Below, in pieces: positions 54,093-64,000 of a DNA stretch of 64,000 nt (its first letter is position 1; each line of letters opens with the position of its first letter). The stretch is from Agelas oroides (taxonomy: Eukaryota; Porifera; Demospongiae; Agelasida; Agelasidae): assembly GCA_949130485.1 (NCBI GenBank), contig OX422183.1:8460636-8524635 (forward strand), written 5' to 3'. The notes under the pieces are model-generated. The model had not been told where the DNA came from. It saw only the letters and a program-made list of their open reading frames with translations, and made no database searches. The position numbers and the translations under genes were made by a program.

Positions 54093-54895
54093 TTGTGTGC
54101 AAAATGCAGTCAGTTTTTTGTGCATGAGTTCGGGAACAAGGTTTGTGGAGAAGCTAAAAACATGGAATTATGGTACTTCAGAGGCAATAAACGTGTATGG
54201 ATACGTACAGGTGATGACTATTCAGAAATTTTGGGGAAATTGCATAGTGGAAGTACAATTACATTGTGGTATGAATGTTCACCTGGGAGAGTGTGAGCTG
54301 TAGAATCAGATGAACATTCTGATTCGGATAGCGATGGGATGCAGAAAAATTCATCATCTACTTTAATAAAATGTCGGAGGAAATCTCTGTCTGAAGAAAA
54401 AAACGCACATGTTCAGGAGATCTTTCAAAAGCTAAATGCACAGCATGGTGACAAATATACAGGGCCCCAGTATCGCCTGTGGGCAGAAGCTATTAATGTT
54501 AACCAAAATTCAAGTTATGATGAACATCCCCAAGGCTCTTTCTTTTCTGCTATGCAAGGACGTGCTCATGGTGTTAGAAAATCAGGGTCTAGTGATGTCC
54601 TCACTACAGCAGTGACTACACTCGCCACATCACTTGCTGCGGCTTTGCAGCCACCATGTAGTGAGTCATCTAACAGTAGTGCTCACAAGAGTGCTGGTTC
54701 ATCAACTCCACCACAGCGCATATCTGGGAGCCACGTCATTACACCTGTAAGGGCTGCTCAGTTGAAGACAACTTATATCCACAGATAAAGGAGCTGCATT
54801 CACTTGTAGAAATTGGAGTTCTGACTCCCGAGCAATATGAAGAGCAACGGGATTCAATCCTCCAACAGATGGACAAACTTAACCCCCGAAAGTAG
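54093..54895 (+). pseudogene. Passenger gene, right-arm copy
   Basis: Contains FVHEFGNKVCGEAKNMELWY, a stop, then HVQEIFQKLNAQHGDKYTGP and SDVLTTAVTTLATSL. A second break is followed by ELHSLVEIGVLTPEQYEEQR. It is the inverted twin of the left-arm gene, with a shorter N-terminal part. Not recognised functionally. Confidence 0.6.
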
Positions 54896-55089
54896 ACTGT
54901 CTGTAACAACCATTGTATCACTTCCTCCAAGTGTTTAGCAACTTCATCTCATCTGCATACAAATCTGATTCAATGTGTTACATGTAACCTCATTGTCCTA
55001 GTACCATACACACTACCTGATATGGGTAGGCTCAATTACTGAACCCTCATGTAGAGGAGGAAAGTGTTTTCCCAGGCTCCCTCCCATCC

Positions 55090-55174
55090 TAGCCTCGTTC
55101 CCAGGCCCCGCCCAGCTTTCCATCGCTTGCAATACTTTGTTTGCACGCGCGGGGAGAGCCTGAGAACGAGGTTA
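55090..55174. mobile_element. TAGCCTCG-family MITE in the foldback right arm
   Basis: The ends tagcctcgttcccaggcc and gcctgagaacgaggtta are flanked by ctcccatcc and ctaccatcc (8 of 9 identical). The uninterrupted left arm shows the empty site. Confidence 0.88.
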
Positions 55175-55322
55175 CTACCATCCTACAAAAAGGAATATGG
55201 CCTGCAAAATTAGTTTAGCTCCAAGTATGCCTTGGACAACCTATCACCCACCTGCTAATTAAATTATGGGCAGCCTTAGAGGCTTCAACATTTAACTTGA
55301 ACTAGACAAGCTACTTGCAACC

Positions 55323-55718
55323 TAGTCTCGCAGGCCCGACCCACTTCCGCAAAAGAAGGGAAGGGTCTGGTGAACTGCGTATACAAGCCGTGTCCCAACG
55401 GAATGCAATTAGCTGGATGACGTAACCAGATTTCAAATAATGCACTCTTGAATTACCTGTTGCGGAGTAAGCACGCTCCCTGAGAAGTATAGTCGAAGTG
55501 TTTTTACAGCTTCTGCAGCAGCGGAAAAGATGCCCTAGCTCATGTTCGCCGTTTTGAAGACTGCTATTGCTACTCAAACAGTGACGTAATGCATCATGTG
55601 ACAAAATACTGCAATCTGATTGTACCGCACTGTACAGTGCGGCGGGACACGGCTTGTATACGCTGTTCACCAGACCCTCTCCCTTCTCTAGCGGAAGTGG
55701 GTCGGGCTTGCGAGACTA
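55323..55718. mobile_element. TAGTCTCG-family MITE with perfect 9-bp duplication
   Basis: The ends tagtctcgcaggcccgaccc and gtcgggcttgcgagacta are flanked by cttgcaacc on both sides (55314-55322, 55719-55727). The left foldback arm shows the sequence without the insertion. Confidence 0.95.
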
Positions 55719-56055
55719 CTTGCAACCGTCTGTAGCCAGACACACAGAATGTTATTCACGACTCACACCTACTTGGCATTCGCGTTTTTCCTTCATCAAC
55801 ACTGATGGTAAGAACGCAGCCGTGGATCCGCGTTGCATGGGGTAGAGTTATTCACCCCTTTCTCGCCCTCCCCATGCAGGAAGGGTCTGGGAACCAACAA
55901 CGTATATGTGAAAAATCACAATTCAACTCACTAGTGTGGAACGGTTGATGCAAACGGTGCAGGTAGCAGCTCGGAAGTGAAAATTACTTGTGGAGTTTTC
56001 GGCACCGTCACAGACTGAGTAAGTTGTATTTTCTACTCATATGCGTAAAAGATAC

Positions 56056-56293
56056 AAGGTAGGGCGGAGTAATTCGGAACGCACTTCCGTTCATCTAAGT
56101 TCACGGAGCTCTATCTCAAACACTACAAGCCTTGCAGGTGTAAAACTTCAGTGGCAGGTGCTTTCAGGACTTGCAGCTTTGCATACCAAAGATGGTTAGG
56201 AATGGTTAAAAAAATTTTTGGAAACAAGGCCTGAATTCCAGTCCGTGCGGAACCACCAATTACCCCGCGTTCCGAATTACCCCGCCCTACCTT
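56056..56293. mobile_element. 238-bp MITE, AAGGTAGGGCGG ends
   Basis: The left end aaggtagggcggagtaattc and the right end gaattaccccgccctacctt are inverted. Non-coding. Confidence 0.85.
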
Positions 56294-56454
56294 ACGTACT
56301 TTCTATTTACGTAGCAACAAGTCCAGATGTTCATGGGGGAGTTTCTTTCTAGTCCGCTACATGTAGGCATTGAAATTTGCATCATTAGCTTGCACTAGTG
56401 ATGAAGGTTTCTATGGTGTGGGACTGAGCAACCGTGAACGCGGAGGTTTACCGC

Positions 56455-56632
56455 GCACTTAGCGCACGTAGCTACTCCGACACAGCGCACATCTAACTGC
56501 AGCTTCATATCCTGCAAATCTATAGCGCTAAATCTGCAGCTCCCAAGAGCACGTAGCTACTCCGACGCAGCGCACATCTAACTGCAGCTTCATATCTGTA
56601 GTGCTAAATCTGCAGCTCCCAAGAGATAGTTT
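56455..56632 (+). repeat. Two ~90-bp tandem units
   Basis: cacgtagctactccgacaca ... taaatctgcagctcccaaga is present twice in direct succession with small indels. Confidence 0.85.
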
Positions 56633-56853
56633 TTGTGGCAGTGCCGATGATTCCGAAGGAAAGGGGGTCCAAGAAACGACCATACGATGACTCGCCTGAG
56701 TTACACTTCAAATTACTTCAATTGCCATAAAGTTGCGTGGTTATGGCGGTCTTCCGACGGCATCAGAAGCACTCTCATATCAAAATTTTTCCTGGGGGAG
56801 CATCCCCTTCCTGACAACACCGCAGGCTATATATACGTGCACAGACAACTGTA

Positions 56854-56895
56854 TAGTCTCGTGCCCAGTGCGGGGAGGGGCTGGGCACGGGACTA
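56854..56895. mobile_element. 42-bp minimal TAGTCTCG MITE
   Basis: tagtctcgtgcccagtg ... ctgggcacgggacta, flanked by agacaactgta and agacaactgca (10 of 11 identical). Confidence 0.88.
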
Positions 56896-57177
56896 AGACA
56901 ACTGCACGCTACACACGCTGGACCAACCCCCACTCTTTTTGTTAGTCTCGCGTGGCCACACCCCGTTCCGCAAGAGAGGGAAGGGGTCTGGTCAGAGGAG
57001 GTTGGATACGGTTGAACTTTAATCTCTGGATATGCCCCTGTTGTTGCTTGTGTGAAATATGTGATAGTTTGGAAGGTATTAATGTGGCATTTTTGTGGGG
57101 GAGTTAGCTACATTGTACACACCACTGAGAATAGAAATGGTAGTGTTAGGCTTAGTGCATTGCGTGGCATGAATAAA

Positions 57178-57810
57178 CAGTGGCGGATCTAGAAAGGGGG
57201 GTTAAGTCACCGGCTCGCGCGCCGGAAATTTTTGGGGTTGCCACGCCCACTTTCGGTCACGTGAACGCATATAGCTGGAAGGCCGAACTGAGGGGTCCGT
57301 CACAAAAGAAATCTCGTACACTGTCCGACAGTGTTGTTTAGTTAACTATAACTTTAACTAAATGCATTTTAGTATGGCCTTTTTAAAATTTAGTTAACCA
57401 AAACTACAACTAACTAAAATTTTTTGCTAATATCCAAGAACATACAAGAGACCTGTCGGCAGAAATCCAAACTGAAATCCAGAAATCCAAACTGAAATCC
57501 AGAAATCCACTCTGAAATCCGAAATCCACGTGAAATCCAGTGGATTTCGAAATCTCGTACGCCGAGGCGCGCCGTGGCGGAACCCTCGGGCCGAACTGAA
57601 TATCTCGAAGCAACTCTAGGCCTAGTCAAACGTCTGGAGATCAGTAAGGAACTGATACGTGAGTGTGTAACTGTGCCTGGTTGTTGTTGCTGCATGCCAC
57701 TGTTGCATAATCATTTGATGGACTCGTGCAGTTATGTACGCAAAATACATTACTAGCCGCCAAAGGGGGGTGCATTTGCACCCCCCTTACCCCCCCTAAA
57801 TCCGCCACTG
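57178..57810. mobile_element. CAGTGGCGGAT-ended element carrying a nested MITE
   Basis: The left end cagtggcggatctagaaagg and the right end ccccctaaatccgccactg are hAT-like, with ataaa on both outer sides. The 57300-57588 MITE is inserted in it. Confidence 0.8.
57300..57588. mobile_element. 289-bp member of the GAGGGGTCCGTCAC MITE family
   Basis: Ends gaggggtccgtcac and gtggcggaaccctc, with the TGGATTTC-type array inverted at 57455-57545. It is flanked by ggccgaact on both sides (57291-57299, 57589-57597). Confidence 0.92.
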
Positions 57811-58189
57811 ATAAAACTGCTACCATGAGCTTTGCTTTGGCAGAATGTGTATAGTACACTTTTGGTGAATCCCGAGTTGCATTCACATGATGATGACTAG
57901 GAGTGGAAACAGGTTGCAGGATACCCTAATATGGGAAGAAATTGCATGCTACGTAAAAACTATATGTGAATGCGAGGGATTTGCAGATTAAAAATGTATA
58001 CACTATGATACCAGCTAGTAGTACATTACAGTCTGACCGTAACCTCGTTCCCCGGCTCTCTTCACAAGTTGTGGGGAGAGCCCAGAACGAGGCTAAGCTA
58101 TGTTCCTCAACCGTTGCCATTTTCTAAGTTACCTGAAATTAATTTTGATGCCATCTTTGTTTCCTAGCAGCAGCACACTGACCTAACAA

Positions 58190-58219
58190 TGAGTGACAGT
58201 GAGTCATCTGAGGATGAGG
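58190..58219 (+). CDS. Possible first coding exon of an unknown gene
   Basis: atgagtgacagtgagtcatc reads MSDSESSEDE and is followed immediately by a gtatgt donor. An acidic start of this kind is common in nuclear proteins, but no continuing exon was found, so this is weak. Confidence 0.15.
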
Positions 58220-58672
58220 TATGTCTCATTGTGAGGGAATATGCACACGAAATAGGATTAGTGCTGCATAACAACTCATCTCCAGACCAAGTTTTTGACG
58301 CATGGCCTCATTGAAGAATAGGGTCTTGACACCTTTACTGGAAAAACTGGGACCTAATTATAAAGTCTATTGGCATGTTGTTGCACGGATCAAATTGTTT
58401 ATACATCATCAAAGATAGCCAGCTTGCAGATTATTGGTTGCCAATGCTTATACCATCAGTAACTGATGAGTTTCCAATTAACACCTAAAATTCAGAGGCG
58501 CCTCTGCAATTTATGCTATCAGTAACTGAAAATGTGATAAGCTTCCAATTAACACCTAAAATAGTCTATCAAGCCAGACCATCTCTCACCCTCCTGAAAA
58601 GTGAGAGAGGGTCTAGCAGATGTTATTAGTATGCATGAGATGCTGACCAATCAGATCCATTTTGAGACAGTA

Positions 58673-59235
<563 letters not shown>

Positions 59236-59519
59236 TCACCCTGGTCAACAAAAGCCATTCACAACACTCTGAGGCTGCTGTGCGTTGCTTATGACGCCAT
59301 TTTCTAATTGTGTACGCATGCGCACACGAAGTCTCGTTCCCAGACCAAAGACCACGGTCATTGGTCTGGAAGCGAGACTAGTACACAAGCGAAATCGCCA
59401 GCGACACTATCATAAGTCTGCAGTCTACTCCAACTCACTGCTTAAGTTGTTGAAGAGGTTCCGTATAACGTAATGCTACCAAGAGGGTCATACTAGCCTC
59501 ATTGCACTAACTGTAGTGT

Positions 59520-59650
59520 GAAAAAGATGTAGGGATGGGGCTTTGCCAATATGTTGACCTTTGCTTTCATGCGTTTAATATCCCTACCTTGTTTGCCTAC
59601 TTTTTGGCATGCCATCCCTACATCTTAATGTTTTTAAGTCTTGTATATGT
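59520..59650. repeat. Copy of the GATGTAGGGATGG repeat
   Basis: gatgtagggatggggctttg ... catgccatccctacatctt is the same family as the outer arms at 48640 and 49985. Confidence 0.8.
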
Positions 59651-59694
59651 AAGACTAATACTGGTGCAGTTTTAGGGCTGCAGATTAAGGCAGC

Positions 59695-61290
59695 GGCGGA
59701 AGTCACTCGGCGGAGGTTAACAAAAACATAAACCTGGGTTACAGTCAGGACCGGTGTTACTCCTAGTTTCAGGGTTAGGGTTTGGTTTAGGGCAATCTTG
59801 CTTTGCCTAATTTTAAAAAAGGGTTTTAGTAGCTTATTAATATATTCATGACCCAAAATTGCCACTCGATGGACGCATCTACATGCTCGCTGTAGGTAGC
59901 GTCCTAACCACCAATGTATCTCAAATCAGTCTGTGCCAGCTTTTGTTCAGAGCTACTCTCAAAGTCAGGCTAGACTCATGTTTGTCACTACTCTTGGAAT
60001 GGACAACTTTGACTGCACCAAAATGAATGCACATTTTAAAAAATTCACAGCTTGTCTACGGGAGGAGCTCATTCACGAGTGGAAGCAAGCGTTACTAAAA
60101 CTAAACAACTCACGGCTCTGTTCCACACACAACCACTCTTCAGCTTTCTTCTCTACTGCAGCGTAGTACCAACGATCATAGATAATAGAGAAGGATATGG
60201 ATTGGAAACGCAATGATTTCGCGTTCTATTCACGTTACGCATTATGTCGTTTTAGAATAGACAAGTGAAGCTACCAGAATTGACGAAAATCGCTTCTACA
60301 AGCTGTTCCTCGACCCAGGAGGTCTCACAAGACTTGAATAAAGCCGGCGTAGTGGCATTAAATTTGATCTAAATGGAACTCGACCAATTCTTTGCCTGGT
60401 ATGCATTTCAGAGTGGCTTGTCAGCGTTCGAAAGCTACTATTGGAAGCTACTGCTCCGCCCCCTACTAGATCCACTGCTCCTTGCTAATGCCACGTTGCA
60501 ACACAGTGAGCCCAGTACGAATTATATCTCTGATATGAAACCTTGGGAAGCTACCGTTACTGACTTGTAGTCCCACAAACACTTGTACCGTGTACCGTCT
60601 ACAAAGCTGGATTTCTCCCGGCCTATCATCCGTTATTTTTTGCCAATGCCATGTTGCAATACAACAGCTCCAGTACAAATTATATCTCTGAAATGGAACT
60701 TTGAGAAGCTCTTGATAGTGACTTGTAGTCCCACAAAGGTTTGTTTTGCCATTTTACACATAAAAGGCTGGATTTCTCCCATCTTACACTGTTTATGGGG
60801 ACTTGTTTTTAGCTTCGTACAATCTAACAATGCATGACAAATTGCATGATCCTACTAGCTGGTTCTGGTATAATGGCTACAGTCCCACAAAGGTACCGTA
60901 TTCCTGTGATTTTCAATGCGTAACGCGTAACACGGATAAGATCAAAGGGCATGCTGCGTTCAGTATGGGCGTTAATGGCAGATTGATCACGTGAGTTACG
61001 TGCGTTTCCAATCCATATCCTACTCTACTATCTATGTAACGATATATTGCGCATTCTAGTTAAAGCCCAGTCCAGCACTCGAAGCACCGGGCCACGGTCA
61101 CCTACTAGGCTTGGCATACGATCGCAAGGCCTGGGCCTACCCAATGAGTACAGCCTTGGCCACTGTGGCCTTTCTGCTGCTTCTAGACACAAGCTTGCTT
61201 TCACAAGCAGGCATTACGCACTACTCACAGCTACTAACACTACAGCACTCTACTAAACTCCTTTTTTTTTTTCTTTTCTTTTTTAAGTCG
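59695..61290 (+). repeat. Dispersed unclassified repeat, copy B, interrupted
   Basis: Shares the whole order of sequence blocks with the inverted copy at 63182-63870: ggacaactttgactgc, gctcattcacgagtggaagc, gcgtagtaccaacgat, gcattctagttaaagcccag and ctctactaaactcc. The 60177-61037 element interrupts it. There is no recognisable protein. Confidence 0.85.
60177..61037 (+). mobile_element. 861-bp TIR element with internal tandem repeat
   Basis: The ends catagataatagagaaggat and atcctactctactatctatg are inverted, flanked by aacgat (60171-60176, 61038-61043). The interior holds two imperfect ~165-bp units (ctgacttgtagtcccacaaa, attatatctctga). The empty site is visible in the copy at about 63370. 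Confidence 0.9.
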
Positions 61291-61624
61291 ATCTAAGCTT
61301 ATCTTCAAAGTTCCGACCACCACATGAGGCACCCTGTATTTTTGAGGTCGACAAACCTGAAATCCAAGCTGATAGACTTCTTTGTCTTCTTAATCGGTTA
61401 GCAAATAGTCAGTTTTGGGAGTCTTCAACTGTTCTCGGTCCATATAATTGGGAATTTTCCCAGCTTCCTGTCGGCATTGGCATCCAATAATGCATTTATA
61501 ATTGGCATCCAATAATTTATAGTTGGCATCCAATAATGCAATTATAATTAAGTTAGTTAAGATGTGGCCTGGCAGAATCCCTGGTGTGGTGGTCGGAACT
61601 TTGAAGATAAGCTTAGATTGACTT
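61285..61624. mobile_element. ~340-bp TIR element
   Basis: The left end aagtcgatctaagcttatct and the right end agataagcttagattgactt form ~40-bp inverted repeats, with ttggcatccaataat repeated in the centre. Confidence 0.8.
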
Positions 61625-62257
61625 ATTTATTTTATTTATTTTATTTTTATTTTTTGTGGAAAAAAAAGCAGTGACTAGAGTGGTAACTGCATCCCAAGTG
61701 AAAAGTATCGGGTGTAGGTGGCAGGCCATTTCGTCCTACCCATAACAGACCATTGAGCAGATCCACTAGAGGCACACACTTCCATGGTGCATGGTGAGCA
61801 AGCAGCAAGGGCACAAACTTTGACTAAGAGAAACCCACTAACTACACATAGTGTGGAAGCCTGGCTAGATTAGGGCAAAAGTGGAACAGGGAACAGGGGA
61901 TTGGGGTTAGGTGCACAATCCAACTTCTAACATTACATAGTCATTGGGTGTAGAGTGAAGTGAAGCTTACTTGGTATTGCCAATTAGAAGAGGGGTGCTA
62001 ATAGGTGGTAATTGAAGCCATGTAGAGGCAAGATGATACAAAGGCAGCCAACTTGCTGGGCAGAAGATGGCCATGCTACTGTTGTATGCATCTATATCTA
62101 AATTGTATAGAAAATAAGAACACCACACATATGCTATACTGAAAGACATCAGTTGGTGTTGTAAAGAAGCACCATTGCCATCAAAAGCTCTGTGGAGGCA
62201 TGGCATGTGCTGTAGTGAGCAAGCCTGTAGCGAAGTGCGCACTTCACTTAAGTATCA
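61625..62257. other. Intergenic, no gene recognised
   Basis: No coding signal or clear repeat beyond T/A-rich stretches. Confidence 0.4.
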
Positions 62258-62265
62258 AAGTGACT

Positions 62266-62777
62266 CAGTGGCGTAGCCAGATTACAGTCGATGCTAGGGC
62301 ACAGCGTGGGCACAGTACGTTTGTGGGAATTTCAGCGCAAAACGAAGGAACAAAGTTGGGGGGTGAGGGGGGGGGATGCTCCCCCAGAAAATTTTGGAAT
62401 TTTTGAGCTTACCAGGTCAGTTCTGAGTCTATTTCAGGCCATACCATCGCCTTGAATCAGGAGCATTCCCACTATGCCGGATTTGTGCGCGGTGTAAAGT
62501 CGCTTCATTACTCACGGCAAACTCGCGTGCAGTGAGATCAGGGGAGAGTACGAGACTTCGTTATAATAACAGTAAGTCTCGTACGCTCCCCTGATCCCAC
62601 TGCACGCGATTTCTGAGGATACAGATAGCTATCTGCGCTGCTAGATTAGCACCCGATCGCGGTCGACAACGGCACTTTCGGCGTCGATAATTTGCAAGCG
62701 CGCCTGCAGTTGGTGGGGCACGGCCTCCAGTTACTGGGGCACGTGCCCCAGTGTGCCCCAGCTTGGCTACGCCACTG
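62266..62777. mobile_element. 512-bp hAT-like MITE
   Basis: The ends cagtggcgtagccag and cttggctacgccactg are flanked by aagtgact on both sides (62258-62265, 62778-62785). An 8-bp duplication and CAGTGGCG termini are typical of the hAT superfamily. Confidence 0.92.
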
Positions 62778-63181
62778 AAGTGACTTGTAGCTCAGTGTGG
62801 CTGTGCTGTATCGGTAATCTGCTACCAGAAAGTTGTAGCTAATAGACCTAGCTTGTTAACAGTGTACCTACCTTAGTTATTATACAAGGCTCCAGAGCTG
62901 CAAGTCAGGATGAAGTTTAGTGTGGTCACTGAAGTGTCAACGTTTTTGATCATAACTCAGGTTAGCAGTGGTTTAAAAAAAATATCGCATACTCTCATTT
63001 TTGTTGACAAATGTATGGTTCTGTGGATTAGCTCTCGACCTTAGTGCTTGCACAGTAGATACTTCAATGATAACTTTTTCAAGCTGTGGTGTCAAACTTC
63101 CGTAAGTCCTCTCAGGCTTGGAAAGAAAGGCTAAAACATTGAACAGACACATGCACTTTTGTGGCTTTTCATTCATTCATT

Positions 63182-63870
63182 ACTATTTCTTTCCACTTGG
63201 GGTGTAATTTGCAAAGAAGGAGTTTAGTAGAGTGCTGTAGTGTCAGTAGCTGTAGCTAGAAGCAGCAGAAAGGCCACAGTGGCCAAGACTGTGTTTGTTG
63301 AGTAGCCCTAGGTCTCGAGGCCAGGTGCTTCAAGTGCTGGGCTGGGCTTTAACTAGAATACGCAATATATCGTTGGTACTACGCTGTATTATCTATCGCC
63401 AAAGGAGGTGCAGAGTGGTTGTGTGTGGAACACAGCCGTGAGTTGTTTAGTGACACAAGGGGGAAAGGTGGGGCTAGTAATGCTTGCTTCCACTCATGAA
63501 TGAGCCCCTCCTGTAGACAAGCTGAAAATATGCATTCATTGCAGTCAAAGTTGTCCATTCCAAAAGTAGTGACAAACATGAGTCCAGCCTAACTTTAAGA
63601 GTAGCTCTGAACAAAAGCTGGCATCCAGTTGTATTGATTTGAGATACATTGGTGGTTAGGATGCTACCTACAGTGAGCATGTAGATGCATCCATCGAGTG
63701 GCAATTTTGGGTTCATGAATATATTAATGAGCCACTAAAGCCCTTTTTAAAATTAGGCAAAGTAAGATTGCCCTAAAGCAAACCCTAACCCAGAAACTAG
63801 GAGTAACCCTGGTCCTGACTGTAACCCAGGTTTAAGTTTTCATTAACCTCTGCCGAGTGACACCTTAAAA
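63182..63870 (-). repeat. Dispersed unclassified repeat, copy C (uninterrupted)
   Basis: Inverted copy of the 59695-61290 repeat without the 861-bp insertion; the same blocks appear in reverse order. Confidence 0.85.
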
Positions 63871-64000
63871 ACCAAAAGAGATTTAGGGATACATGTAGTA
63901 CACCAAAAAGTACACAAACAAGGGAGGGGAGTGAAGGGAAATATATAATATGATACATGTGCACATTGTCATACGATGTCACTCGTAGGCAAACATTAGT

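Larger units (their letters stand above)
51489..55736. mobile_element. ~4.2-kb foldback element: IS630/Tc1-like transposase between inverted passenger-gene copies
   Basis: The left arm, about 51489-53112, is the inverse of the right arm, about 53989-55736 (for example gttgcaagtagcttgtctag vs ctagacaagctacttgcaac, and gcttcttgcagctgctcagc vs gctcagcagctgcaagaagc). The right arm carries two later MITE insertions and lacks about 300 bp of the left arm's passenger gene. The centre (53113-53988) encodes transposase remains. Confidence 0.88.

Overview
The window is nuclear DNA of an animal. It holds spliced genes with GT-AG introns, recognisable metazoan housekeeping proteins (a DDX10 RNA helicase, COP9 signalosome subunit 2 and the complex I 49-kDa subunit NDUFS2), and a very dense load of eukaryotic transposons, satellites and microsatellites. 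A short stretch of bacterial-looking DNA next to an assembly gap, together with the repeat-rich but compact-intron style, fits an invertebrate that carries bacterial symbionts. A sponge is my best guess, but this is inference.

Layout. (1) 0.7-5.8 kb, minus strand: a transposon-type gene. A 1001-codon DDE integrase exon ends in the start of a Josephin-like cysteine protease, and is followed by about eleven short exons that I could splice by eye into an Ulp1/SENP-type protease with its catalytic His, Asp, Gln and Cys. (2) 5.9-9.2 kb: a 124-bp satellite with higher-order structure, directly upstream of the integrase. (3) 11.4-13.7 kb: single-exon DDX10 (minus), divergent from COPS2 (plus) with 100 bp between the start codons. 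COPS2 exon 1 breaks after 11 codons into about 850 bp of bacterial-like DNA and a 200-N gap; the rest of COPS2 resumes at 14.9 kb and runs to 22.5 kb without its last exon. (4) 22.5-28.4 kb: MITE-packed DNA and a 23-copy, 48-bp minisatellite. I found no COPS2 last exon and no NDUFS2 5' exons here, so sequence may be missing or misjoined. (5) 28.4-36.1 kb: seven 3' exons of NDUFS2, with transposons and (CA)n/(GT)n tracts in the introns. (6) 36.7-41 kb: MITEs, a rearranged DDX10 pseudogene fragment and other TIR elements. (7) 42.4-47.4 kb: a full-length but decayed Ty3/gypsy LTR retrotransposon with both LTRs and a 5-bp target duplication. (8) 48.6-55.7 kb: a MULE-like remnant, a tandem repeat split by a TIR element, and a large inverted-repeat (foldback) element with a broken IS630/Tc1-like transposase in its centre and two inverted copies of a passenger gene. 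(9) 56-64 kb: nested hAT-like and MULE-like MITEs, a long TTTC/TTCC microsatellite and copies of a dispersed unclassified repeat.

The host genes have unrelated core functions (ribosome biogenesis, cullin deneddylation, respiration), so no operon-like cooperation is implied apart from the probable shared DDX10/COPS2 promoter. Most of the remaining DNA is explained by several MITE families, for many of which both terminal inverted repeats and target-site duplications can be read directly.
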